A DNA stretch of 64,000 nucleotides, taken from positions 868,001 to 932,000 of the forward strand of contig NOWV01000012.1 in NCBI GenBank assembly GCA_003344405.1, in the 5' to 3' direction. Shown here piece by piece: positions 23,314 to 35,826 of the stretch. The first letter of the stretch is position 1. Each line of letters starts with the position of its first letter. This stretch comes from Trichoplax sp. H2. Taxonomy: Eukaryota; Placozoa; Uniplacotomia; Trichoplacea. The position numbers and the translations under genes were made by a program. Below the pieces are notes generated by a model. It was not told the origin of the DNA and did no database searches. It was given only the letters and a program-made list of their open reading frames with translations.

Positions 23314-26300
23314 TTATTTTAATTATTCTGTTATTTTATCTTCTGCTATCGGAAGATTATCTTTCGAAATTCAATTGTATCAATACAGGGAATCTAAATT
23401 CTTGATATCAAAGATAATGATATCGCTATTTGATGATGTTACTTTAGCTGACGATCTTTTACCTCGCTCATTCCAATGTTGTCGATCCTGCAACTATCCA
23501 AAAATATATAATTTACAATTAATACTGAGTGATATTGACGTGATGATCTTTATTTATTTAATTAGCGTATAGAATTCTAACTACTCTAGGTTCTTGGTTA
23601 TGTTTGATTAAGATAACTCAATTTAATGTTTTAAGACAGAATATGCCGTATTCGATTAAAGTTCTAAATAGGCTGCTGTATCATAGGTTATAAAATTTCT
23701 ATTTTCAAATGGATATATCAGCTCTTTTTGGCAGTACTAAAATGCCGTGACGTGACAGGAAAAATATTACAGTTATAGAACGGGAATCTTATGTAAAGTT
23801 AAAAGAAATATTTTTCATTTCGTGCCAGGTATGACTAGCTCAATTGAAGTATTATACGTATAGCAACCGGCTACTTGAAAATATTCAACAGCAGGCTCTA
23901 CATTTAATGCGATAATGTGAAATAATGTTGCTAAATATGTGTATCAAAGTAGCATTTACTGCTTAACTTGGGTGTATTGCTACTAGTTCTTGAACCTTTC
24001 CGTCGTTTTATCTATTAAGTTAAATTGCGAAAACAAATAATTAATGCATACGTGCGTTAACTTATGAATTAAGGATTTCTTATGTTTTATCAAACAAGAG
24101 CGGATTAGCTATTGCGAAGAATTTATTATCAAAATTTTTCATAAATTTGATTTTTAAAATTAGCCAAGCGATGCTCAGAGAACGGATAGATGTGTTAATA
24201 ACAATCATGCCTCGTGCAATACTCCATTCAAATCATTACAGAAATATAACTACGGGTATGCTCTTGTCGTAGTTCTTTTCTCGACAATAGTAAATCTGTT
24301 AGCTCTGCTGTAATTTCAGAGAAAACATATGCGCTGTAGACAGTAGCATTATAAACTATAAGATTTCATATCTCAATATCACTTTTAAACATTCTAAGTT
24401 TCTGATTAAATTTGATCGCTGTTAGACTATCAACTTATTAATAAGAGTATTTTACATCAATCACGTTACCGATAGAATGTTCACATGAATACAACAGTTG
24501 TAAGATTCTCTTGACATGCATTGACAAGAAAGATGTTATGGAAAAGCATTGTAATATTTTTGTGTGATGAGAAATATACGAAGAAATCGATGTTTACGAA
24601 ATGGATTAAAACCATTATACTAACTGATGAAGAAAGAGTACGAACGACATTTACTATATGTTGAAAGAAAAGTACTAATTTAGAAAATAAAGGTTAGATA
24701 TTATCATCTATTAACCTTTGATACAATTTTACATTCATTCGAGATGTGAGTACATATTAAGAATCAATTCAATATTCAGTGACAAAAGATTCTTTAAAAA
24801 TGCCATAACTGACATTACTTATAATGATTGTATCTACCACGGTGCTACGAAGGTTACCAAATAGTCTAATATGAATCTCTTGAATAACATTGAAAGTGAT
24901 ATTTCATTTAATTTTTATCTATAATTATAATGAATCAATTATTAAAATAATAAATGGAATGTATTTATATTATAGTAAAATTGGAAATATCATTCAAAGT
25001 AAAATGGGTTGTAAGAATACGTTTAACTGCAGGCAGGCTAACACGAGTTAGAAAATAGTACAGCGATATAAAATCTCTTAATGCGTTAGCATTGAATGAT
25101 TTGGTGAATGATTTATATGATATCGCGCCAGAGCTTAGGAAAGAAATCAGATGAACAGTTATTGTAAACTTTCTGTTAAAGAAATCAACTATAATTGTAG
25201 TGTAAGAGTACATGATATTTAAATCTGATATAAGTAGCACTGATAGAGCACCACTGCCCGAAGGCTCGTAGATTACAATAAAGTCAGATATTTGTTTTAA
25301 AATTGTTGCGAATGGGTGATTATTAACGACTCTGTTAGTAATAGTTCACTCAAAAATGTATCCTGTAAGAGATTGCTTGTATTTACGATAAAATGACTCC
25401 TATAGCTATTTATGAGCATATAATAAAATAGTTTCATTTCTTAGTTACTATAGTAAAGTGGCAAATTATCAATGTTACGGACAAGATGCTCATTCAATCC
25501 CTTTATTTGCTGTCTATAATGCTAACGTTAAATATTCCAGAGCAATGTTGAAAACGAAATGCAAAAAGATAACACCTAACCACGAGTTAGCAATATTGCA
25601 ATATTCCATGGGTTTTTAGGCTTTAAGAATTGAGTTGTAATTATTCTTGGAGACTATGAATTACATTTCCGCATTTTCATTAGCCTATTATTCTGCTTGT
25701 GTAGTTTTCAAAATTGAACTTAAAATTAAAATAAGAAAAGTACTTCAAAGGCTGTAGACCATATACAAAAATACGGGTGATGTACATTATCTTTCATTCT
25801 CCAGGATTCGTAGTTGCTGTTAAATGTAATAACTGGAGCGAAATTATATGGAAGACTTTGTCAATAGGAAATAGCTATATCTTATAGACAAAGAGGTTAT
25901 ACTGTACTACGTACTAGTATAAAATTAAAATTGACGGTGAAGCAACCATTGCTATAGAAGATCAGAGGTTATGGAGAGGTGTTTTAAGAGCTGATAAAAA
26001 TTGAGGAATAATAAATATTCGATAAAATCACTTACGAGTTAAATTTGTTTCACGGACTAGATATTATAAAGATATGTTTAAGAAATTTCGAATACTTAAG
26101 GAAGTTGATTTCAAAATACTATAAACAACACTTCTTAAAAATTAGATATTATCCTGGATGAACAGAAGCAAAATCGATATACGTACACGCGTGTAAAATC
26201 TGAATACTTTTCGATAGTTTCTTATTTCATCAATATCGTAAATTTTATAGATACATTAATATAAACTGTAGTTTCTTCTATCATTAATATCAGGATCGTC

Positions 26301-29300
26301 TAAAATGATGATGCATTAATTGAAGAAAGGTCTAATTGAAATAATCAGAATTTCAGAATTACGATTTTGTTGGTACTTTGGGTATTTATCATACAAACGA
26401 CTTCATTCTTTGTAATCTATTGATACAATTATAATTATTATCAGTATCTGGTCGCCGGTGCTAAATAAATACGGTTTATACTATATCAACGGAAGATAGT
26501 CAGAATAAATTTGTTGAACACGTACGACCGAATGATTATATTAACGGGTAATTCCAAAGTGCAGTCATAGTCGAAGTTCGTTTTAGTAAAGATTTGTAAT
26601 ATTCTAAGTATAATGCCTTAAGTTGGTTTAAGATAACTTCATGTGCAATTCTATGCAAGACCTAGCAAATGGTAGAAGATAGCAAATTCTATTGTATGTG
26701 GTCGAAGTAAATTATAGCTTTACTTCATTTATCAGGATGGACTGAAATACGATTAAATTTAAGTGTGCAAAAGTCATCCGATAGACATAGCTTACATTTT
26801 AATTGGATAATAGCAGATAATAATCGTAACTATGTAAAATATTATGCTGTATAATTGCTTATATTAGACAGTTTAAAAGCTAGAATTATCTAGAAATATT
26901 TACCTAATAATAGCTTGATAGAAGCTCAGCCATTAGACTATGACAGAAAAATTTGCCTCTTATAAAAATTCAGTCTCCAGGTCAATAGTTCAATTATTTC
27001 AATCTAAGCGCGAACGAAGAATTAAAGCAAAGAACTTAATTGAGTGTAGGTTGAAACTTTTCAGTGTTAATTTAATAATTTCCAAATCATTAGTATTCAA
27101 AATTTAAATTGCTGAAAATGATCTAAAAATAAATTGAATTACCACTGTTTTAAGCCTATAAATGATCAATTTTTCTGTCTGTAATATTGCTTATCAAGTT
27201 TTTGATAATATCCTGATCTTGAATTTAGTCCGTTTATATACTTTATAATATTGATTCTTATGTAAAAGAACACTGCTATTATTATTTTTCTTATTGTGTC
27301 TGTATTTAGGTTGAATGCAACTGGGGTGGAATATATGTGTATTGTACGATGTAACTGTGGTGGCTTTGTCTCTTTTAGAGTATACTTATAGGAAATATTG
27401 TATATTCACATAGGCAAATATGTAAATATGCGAAAGGAGGAAAGAATGAAAGGGTTCTATAAAGTATAATGGATTGACATTGGCTATTTCGATTATATTT
27501 TTAAAAATACGGCACTATAATTTTTCTATTACGATTAATAGATAAATGACAATTATTCATAATTTTAACCAGTCGTAGAATAACCAGGGGAAATAAATAC
27601 TAAAAAAATTAGGAAAATATAAAGAAAAATGTAATAGACGATATTAATAGTAACTTAAACGTCTTAAAAATTTTTTGACCTAATCAAACAGATATCTTAC
27701 TTGCTACCATTTTCTTCACTTTTAGACGTATTAATTATTTTCAATTATTATCGATGGCATTAAGACAATATTCTATCACGAACTTATTGAATAGTCATTA
27801 GAAAACGTTTGTTGCGATCTTTACCTTGGTTTTATTGATTGTTTATTATCATTGATCTAAGAAGACTGTATGGCAATATAATACTGTATAATTAGAGAAA
27901 ATAATTTTTTATAGTTCATAAATATTTAAGGCGACCTTTTTCTTAACTACAGTACCCTATTTTAAATAAAGTCAGTGACTACAGTATATGCAACCCAAGA
28001 TTGGTACAAAAATAGGAAATATTATCAATAGTAATAAGGATAACAATAACAAATTATAAGACAATATCACACTTTATCGAGGCATTATTAGTATTAACTG
28101 GTATGATTTTACTGTATCACTGTATTGCTATTATTATTCACAGATGTTCTCTAACTTAATCGTTCGCTAATAGCTATCATATGATGTGTCATGTTATCGT
28201 CAACGATTACTATCTAGTTTAAGAATATCATTCTGTTGCTTACCACAACTCGAGCTACGATGCGATTGACTTGAATGTCAACGTAAATTGCGTAGCTATA
28301 GTACTTACAAGTACTCTTACGCTAATTTTTAAAATCTACATATCGATATTATGGATAGCTCGCTAGGCAAATTATTTCTGTTAGAATGGGCAGTGTATTT
28401 GGTAGGATACGCTACTGAGTTTATACGGTAGTTAAGTCGTAGCATCTAAATAGTAGCGTATCTGTTTTGCTATCGTTGTATTTACAGTACATGATAATAA
28501 TCTAATTGGAATATTCTCCTTCGTGGTTACTGTTTATTATTCATTTGCTGGACTGGAGTAGATTGGGACTTTTTTCGTTCCGTTCATTAATTCAATAATA
28601 TTGGGATCCGTTGCAATAGTATCCATAGTTACAATATCACAAGATCATAATATGGTACACTAACAAAATCAATATTGATCATGCAGCAGCAGTTTCGGTC
28701 AAAGATAGATCAATTATTTTGATCTAGCTTGCTTTAAAAGTTATCTTTTTACAAAGCAGTTCTCATGGCCAATAAAAGGGAAATTATTATACTCTATATC
28801 ATTTTTACATAGTTTTGGAGATATTTAATAAAGTAGGGATTGGATTCTTACTATTACTGATGTAAACTTTCATTGACGACAGAGGTCTGTAAAGCCTGAT
28901 GAGCCTAGTGGCATCCCGTGGCGTCTTTCAAAGAATAATATCAAATCATGCTTTATGCATTAAAGTGATATTAAATGCGATCGCCTAAACAATTTTAGGT
29001 CCAGTTATTGCGTTTGATAGTACAGTTTAAGATCCTAGGCTGTGGAGGTTCGTATGCCACATAAAAGAATCTGTATCAAGTTAGTCAACTTTTTAAGAAG
29101 GGAGAACTTGGTATGCCAAGAACAAAGCACAGGTTTAAGTAGCATAATTATTCTGCATTACCCGTATTATTTCATGGGTTCATATTATTACATGATGGGG
29201 CATATAAACAGTGAAAATCTTTGTTAAACCTACTCATAATTTAGAGAGACACATATGGGTTGCTAGCATATTTTATGGTGAGCTAAAACAGCGCAGTTTT

Positions 29301-29560
29301 TGTATCACATTGACGGTTTGATTCCAAATTGTCAAGGCATACTAGAAATGACTACGTACCCGACCTCTAAGTATTGTAAGCTATGATAGTGCTGTAGTTG
29401 GGATTACTCCAGTACACTGTATTTTGATCACATGCGTTAACACAAACATGAAAGATAGTTACTGAATACAATATGGATGTACACTATTACTCTATTTACG
29501 TTACCATTTTTTAGATTTTCAACTGGTAGTTGAGAATGCGGTTACAGCACTACCTGATTC
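23314..29560. other. Gene-poor AT-rich region
   Basis: Over 6 kb with no exon I can support. One minus-strand open stretch at 25240-24965 has a faint helical pattern and is discussed in the findings. The rest is rich in stops in all frames, with no tandem repeats of note until 29.56 kb. Confidence 0.5.
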
Positions 29561-30006
29561 AAAGATATGAATAGTTAAATAATTCTTCTTCAGTTGTAAA
29601 TCCTCAAGGAGTCTTTGAATATCGGTAGAGAACAAATGATAGTACTACTACCGTACAGAAAGTATGTGCGCTATCTTTAACAGAATGGTCTACCGGCTGG
29701 TTAAAGATATGAATGGTCGAATAATTCTTCTTCAGTTGTAAATGCTCAAGGGGTCTTTGAATATCGGTAGAGAACAAATGATAGTACTACTACCGTACAG
29801 AAAGTATGTGCGCTATCTTCAACAGAATGGTCTACCGGCTGGTTAAAGATATGAATGGTCGAATAATTCTTCTTTAGTTGCAAATGCTCAAGGAGTCTTT
29901 GAATATCGGTAGAGAACGAATGATGGTACTTACGCTGTTACCGCGTTTATTCAAAAATCCGTCATTTTACAAAATATCTTTAACAGACTGATCTACCAGC
30001 TGGTTA
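29561..30006. repeat. Tandem repeat, about three copies of a 142-bp unit
   Basis: Units begin at 'aaagatatgaat' (29561, 29703 and 29845), giving an exact 142-bp period. Shared blocks include 'aataattcttctt', 'gtctttgaatatcggtagag' and 'ggtctaccggctggtta'. Copies one and two are nearly identical. Copy three diverges in its second half. Confidence 0.95.
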
Positions 30007-30599
30007 ATACAGTATTACATTTGCGTTTAGTCCAGTTGTATAGCCCGTAACAATAATTTCAACTGCTGAGCCATAAACGGCTACTTCTACTTTCATTTTC
30101 AGGTCTTTCTTGACTAGATTAACCGTTCAATTCACATTCATGCAGAATCATGCAGACTAAGACTGGTGTTGGAAGTCCCTGCTATTATTAATTATTAGTG
30201 CTATAGCACTGTAATGCATAATATACTGAACAGTATAGTAGTATTGAATATCAACTTGGACACGACCATTGGCATAGGCGCAACAATGGTGCAATATGAT
30301 CTTGTTGTCTTAAGCTTATTTCCACTGTACAAGACTGCGCTAGATAAAGATCGATCCGTATCCAGTGGACTACTGTGGTTACGCTGACGTTCCAGTGTAC
30401 AGTACCGTCAATCCATAGTAGTGTAAGTTGCAGGGAAACTTTGCAACTTTTCAATCGCTTCGATATAAATATGGTAATCCAAAAGTATCTTGTGCATAAG
30501 ATTGATACTTTCCAACGATAGAAGAAGTGTTCTACTACAGCATTTTTCTGTCAAAATGATCGTCAAGAATTTAGATTGGACGCGAACAACTACGAATAT

Positions 30600-30760
30600 T
30601 CTTCCTGTACAGTACTGTATACTGTACACTGTACACTGTACAGGATATTTTTATGTCCGATTTTGATACCGCTTTGGTCAGTGGCCATGTGTACAGTACA
30701 GTACTGTACGTACTGTACTGTACACATGACCTCCGTGGGGTACAGTACTGTTCATGTCTA
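30600..30760. repeat. GTAC palindrome cluster with a 19-bp-arm perfect hairpin
   Basis: Two blocks of overlapping tactgtac/gtacagta words surround an AT-richer spacer. The second contains a perfect inverted repeat: arm CATGTGTACAGTACAGTAC at 30686-30704, five-base loop TGTAC, and complementary arm at 30710-30728. Open frames across the block are repeat artefacts. Confidence 0.85.
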
Positions 30761-31030
30761 AAAATATCCATTACATAACACCCAGGTGATCTGTCTTACC
30801 ACCACTACAGAGGATGAGTCATAGTTAAACCGAGCCGAACCGCACCGTACCAATCCATCGCAGCCCTATGCATCTTATTCATGTACAAACTCAGGGGGTG
30901 ACAATTGGGTTTGTAAAGGGTGTACAGTAGAGTACTGTACCTGTAGTAATAAGCTTCTACACTACATTAAAATGTAACTCAAATGCTATGGAATGTAACG
31001 ACTCTTAACTCTTAATCAGTATTTGCTTAT

Positions 31031-32066
31031 TAAGATCACTGGTCGACGCTTTTCAAAGTGACAAAATACTTTGATAAACACCCGTACAGTACACGGTGTT
31101 CCGTACTGTAGCCTACCGTACTGTACTGGACTGTACACTGTACTAGTTTTTCCTCGGGTTTTACAGTACTGTATACTGTACTGTACGATACAGTACCGAA
31201 CTATACACTGCTACTCACTGTAGACTCAGTTCATTTAGAGAACAAATTTACCGAAAGGAATCATTATTATTGACTCTATTCTATACTTAGGGTCACCAGG
31301 GTGAAATTTGATTTTGATTCCCAAGTCAACTGCATCTTCCAAGATCCTTTTTAAGGTCACTGGTTGATGCTTTTCAAAGTGACAAAATACATACTGTACT
31401 GTACAGTACTTTGATACACACTGTACTGTACACGGTGTTCCGTACTGTAGCCTACCGTACTGTACTGTAGTTTTCCCCGTTTTCTACAGTACAATGTACA
31501 GCATACTGTACACTGTACACTATCTAAAGAGAAAATCAACATTGCTGCTACAGTGTACAGTGCACGGCGTACAGTACTGTACTGTACACTGCTACTCACT
31601 GTAGACTCAGTTCATTTAGAGAACAAATTTACCGAAAGGAATCATTATTATTGACTCTATTCTATACTTAGGGTCACCAGGGTGAAATTTGATTTTGATT
31701 CCCAAGTCAACTGCATCTTCCAAGATCCATTTTAAGGTCACTGGTTGATGCTTTTCAAAGTGACAAAATACATACTGTACTGTACACTGTACTGTAGTTT
31801 TCCTCGTTTTCTACAGTACAATGTACAGCGTACTGTACACTGTACACTATCTGAAGAGAAAATCATCATTGCTGCTACAGTGTACAGTACAGTGCGCGAC
31901 GTACAATACCGAACTGTACACTGCTACTCACTGTAGACTCAGTTCATTTAGAGAACAAATTTACCGAAAGGAATCATTATTATTATTGACTCTATTCTAT
32001 ACTTAGGGTCACCAGGGTGAAATTTGATTTTTGATTCCCAAATCAACTGCATCTTCCAACATCCTT
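31031..32066. repeat. Three tandem copies of a 320-380 bp segment containing GTAC palindromes
   Basis: Copies span about 31031-31352, 31353-31733 and 31734-32066. Each starts with 'cactggt(c/t)gacgcttttc' or a close variant and 'caaagtgacaaaata', passes through a variable GTAC-palindrome core, and ends with a conserved block including 'ctactcactgtagactcagt', 'ttaccgaaaggaatcatta' and 'cttagggtcaccagggtga'. Length differences between copies lie in the palindromic core. Confidence 0.92.
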
Positions 32067-32361
32067 TCAATATTGGACAGTAATAACTTTCAACAAATCG
32101 ACCCATTTGCAGCTGTTACCTTGTCAGTCTACTACGTTCGTTGATAGGGTGAGGATGGACGTTTTGGATAGCACTTTTGCTTCTACAATGGATTACACCA
32201 AAGGTAAGACTTTCCTGGACATGATCAATGTTCGTCTTTTACTAACATACAGTCCAGTACAGTACCCGTGTACTCTACAATAGACAGTAAACCAACTGTC
32301 CAAGCTTACGGTCGAAATGTGTCGACTTCATCAGATCAAGCGTTAACGCTTATACTGATCC

Positions 32362-32434
32362 AATTACGCAATGGATCCATTGGATGGTGAAGTTTAGCAA
32401 TTACGCAATGCATCCATTGGATAGTGAAGTTTAG
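32362..32434. repeat. Two direct copies of a 36-37 bp segment
   Basis: 'caattacgcaatggatcca' followed by 'ttggatggtgaagtttag' is repeated immediately, with substitutions of 'g' to 'c' in the first part and 'g' to 'a' in the second. Confidence 0.85.
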
Positions 32435-32868
32435 GATATATATACAATCGCTCTAATCGACAACTGGATTAACTACACTTATTTGCCCATCAAATGGCAT
32501 TAAAATCCATAGTCAAGCAAGTCCAAACTTGAAACTGCTTTTGAAGTATTTCTGCGCGCATGCTTTTCCACCCTTAAGTACAGTAAATAGTAATACAGAA
32601 CTGTCTACCAAGCAGAGTTCATCTTTCCATGTGCATCAATAATTGTATATAGAAGTTAAACAAGTCCAAACTACTTGACAGTTTGTTGTATCAAACAGTG
32701 TTATAATAGACGCATATTGAATTTACCCTTACTATAAGTGCGGCTCTTATTTTGACCAAGATAACAAGGTTGAATTGGGTTGCGCGCATCTTTGCATAAT
32801 TACACGATCAAGCTGGTCAGAAATGAGACGCATAAAGGCTTCTTCCTTCCGTATAATTACATAAGTTG

Positions 32869-33120
32869 CAGCTACAGTAGTTCAATACGCCGATGATATC
32901 ATTCTGGCTGCATCGATGTGCGTAGAATATTGATATATCCTAGTGGCTACCTAGCCTGCGTATTGAAAAATGTATCCACCAGAAATTCAGGAGCTTAGAT
33001 TTGACATGTTCTGAACAGTGGCTGACACAGAAAGTGATTTACAATGATAACAAGGATGAACTGATGATTGTAGGTACAAACCAGCGATTGCATAATTACA
33101 GCCCTGCCAGACTTGGATAG
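32869..33120 (+). mobile_element. Decayed non-LTR retrotransposon (LINE) reverse transcriptase fragment
   Basis: The frame at 32877-32925 reads VVQYADDIILAAS, the reverse-transcriptase catalytic YADD box. After a frame disruption, a second stretch reads KCIHQKFRSLDLT, and later NDNKDELMIVGTNQRLHN before a stop at 33120. That last motif matches the segment after YADD in CR1/L2-type LINEs (N-x-x-K-T-E-hydrophobic-hydrophobic-GT-Q). Frameshifts and stops show that it is dead. Its 5' boundary is unclear. Confidence 0.7.
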
Positions 33121-34475
33121 AAAATCTCCTACACAGTGTGTAGGTGATCGTGTACCACCTACTGATACACCCTTTTAAATGAAATGATTAGCGTATGTAC
33201 TAGCCTTCACAGTCGAGTGTATTCGGTCTCTTATAATTGCTTTATATCTATCGATACAGTGCTATACTGAAATTACCTTTAGCGTAATGATGTACAAATA
33301 AAATACGACAGCTATCTTTTTTTATCTTGATGATCCATTTAGCTCAATAACGATCTAGAAAGGCGTCGCCTTGCTCAGTAACATGTGGTTAGGACTTTGC
33401 AAACTGTGTAGTAAACGCATCTTCTATACGCATATGTATATTTCAAAGATGTACGCTAGAAGGGTCCCGGGAGTAGTTATGGAAGACCAAATATGTAAAA
33501 TCATGCAGACTGAGAAATTGTATTTGTACTCGTATAACTTCTAATGCAGATTAGACCAGTTTTACACTCGACACTTCCTGATTGGTTAGGTACGCTTAAA
33601 TTGTGATACGTGGGCTTCGATATCTTGAGTATCTAATTTTTGAAATTATTCTCGGTTGAATAAACTTGTTGAAAATGGAACTAAATATTAAGCTAGATAA
33701 ATCGTAATAATGCTACAGTATATACTTATAAGTGGCTCTTCTAGTCCCAACTGTCGCTCTGGAGATCTGCTAGCAATTTTATTATCAACGTTCTCTCTTA
33801 TTTTACACTATAGAGTAACAGGGTAAATAGATTTTTAGTGGTGTATTATATCCGCCTTATCTATACCAAGCGAGTCATCATTGCTGCAGATTAGTATAAC
33901 TTTTTAGCGTGTTCCATAGACGATGTACTCTGAGCATACGTAAGCGTATAGTAAACATCGCGCAATCAAGTAACTACCTACAGTATACTGTACAAGCATA
34001 AATACAGTATTAGTATGCATTATTATTACTTTGAGGTATTTTTGGTTTCCCCTTGACATTCTTGGAATTGACAAAACTTTGGCAGTAATATTAGTTTTGA
34101 TGTTGAAACTGAGAGTTGCTTTAATCTGCATCAGGGTATATTCGATGCAAATTTACAATTAACAACAAGATCAATTTAATCATCAATAGCGTAAGAAAAA
34201 ATGATAGTTCTATTGAAGTTCGAGGCCTTAATTTCGGTTGAATTGGCAGGCAATTACCATCTGTAATGCTCTGATAAATGACTTGTGTATAGTATACTAT
34301 AGAAGTACACATAATCGGTATGATTGAATTAAGCTATAAACTGCTATGGTGTTATATCGAATTTTGTACAAGCTTTTGGTATTGTTGTAAACACTATACA
34401 GCAATATCATTGTAATAGCATCCAATTAGATAGCTAACCAATTATTCACATGGAGTTATTTTCCTCTTTCATAAG
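33121..34475. other. Upstream region of the NIPA-like gene
   Basis: No other gene was seen. The missing first coding exon of the NIPA-like gene, probably only a few codons, should lie here, upstream of the acceptor at 34475. A short GTAC cluster sits at 33976-33994. Confidence 0.5.
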
Positions 34476-35826
34476 GACCTAACGATGTAAAGAATTCGAA
34501 CAATCTTGTTATTGGTGTGCTGTTAGCAATATCATCTAGTATTCTAATTGGAAGTAGTTTTATAATAAAGAAGAAAGGTTTATTAAGAGTATCAAGAGGC
34601 GGTGATTCTTCGAGCAGAGCAGGTAGGCTCATTTATTCACGTTGATGTTAGTATTTGTTTATTTAGGGAGATAATAAATATTCTATAATATGGTATTTTT
34701 AGGGAGCGGTGGTTATGGCTATTTGAAAGATTGGGTATGGTGGGCTGGTTTCATTACAAGTATGTACTTTAGCTAATGTATATCATAAACGTAAGGATAC
34801 AAAAAATATATATATCTTCTATATTATCTTACAGTGGGCACTGGAGAATTAGCGAACTTTATCGCTTATGCCTTTGCTCCAGCAAGCTTAGTAACTCCTC
34901 TTGGCGCTTTGAGCGTACTATTTGCGTAAGTATCATTAAAACGGGCATATATCATACGTTTTGCATTGATCTTATTTTTTACTGTATACAATTTTTTAGG
35001 GCTATTTTAGCATCATATCTGTTAAACGAAAATCTAAATATTTGTGGTAAAATTGGCTGCTTTGTTGCTATTCTTGGATCGACTATGATTGTTATTCACG
35101 CTCCTGCTGAAGCTGAAGTCGATTCATTTGAGGTTTTAACGAAAATGCTGGCGAGTCCAGGTATGTTAATTATGCTTTGATTCAAATTTCATGTCCATTA
35201 AATAGTACTATATTTTGTCGACAGGATTTATCGTATACGTCTGCATTGTTGTGCTAATGTTTGGAATCTTGGTCTTCATACTGGCTCCTCGATACGGACG
35301 AAAAAATATGATAATTTATATTGCAACTTGTTCTGTTGTTGGATCTCTAACGGTGATGGCATGCAAGGGCGTCGGCATTGGAATCAAACAGACCATTGGT
35401 GGTCAAAGCCAATTAGGAAATTGGGTGTTTTGGCTTCTTGCGCTATCAGTGGTATTTTGTATTGTGATCCAAATGAATTACTTAAACAAAGCATTGGACA
35501 TCTTCAATACCGCTGTAGTTAGTCCTGTGTACTATGTTCTATTTACTACTTGTACTATCGTTGCATCAGCTATTTTGTTTAAGGAATGGGCAAGTTTAGG
35601 GGCTAAAGATGCAGTCGGTTCTGTTTGTGGTTTCTTAACTATCATTGTTGGTGTGTTTCTACTCCATGCTTTTAAGGATCTTAAACTCTCTTACAAACAT
35701 TTACCTAGTGCTATAAAAAAGGACGATCGTAGACTTCCGAACGGTGAAGGTGAAAAAATGATTGACGACTGGGATGGTAATTTAATATCTAATTCTAATA
35801 GTGGTGATGGCGATGCGGAATTTTAA
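34476..35826 (+). CDS. NIPA2-like: NIPA-type magnesium transporter (first few codons not located)
   Basis: This matches the NIPA family (non-imprinted in Prader-Willi/Angelman), multi-pass proteins of plasma membrane and endosomes linked to Mg2+ uptake. Exons are about 34476-34622, 34703-34759, 34835-34925, 35000-35160 and 35225-35826, all in phase and ending in a TAA stop. Landmarks in order are [18 protein letters not shown] (TM1 and following loop), [77 protein letters not shown] and a [10 protein letters not shown] end to the last membrane segment. The cytosolic tail is short and acidic (GDGDAEF). About 352 residues are visible, against 329-360 in vertebrate NIPA1/2. A stop lies just 5' of exon 1 in frame, and a polypyrimidine tract with AG at 34475 marks it as an internal exon, so an upstream start exon is needed. 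Confidence 0.92.

Noticed and set aside
28885-28935. 'cctgatgag' followed by a stem-like 'cctagtggc...', resembling a hammerhead ribozyme core
   Set aside because: The conserved GAAA and a closing stem III with a cleavage triplet are not present in the right places.
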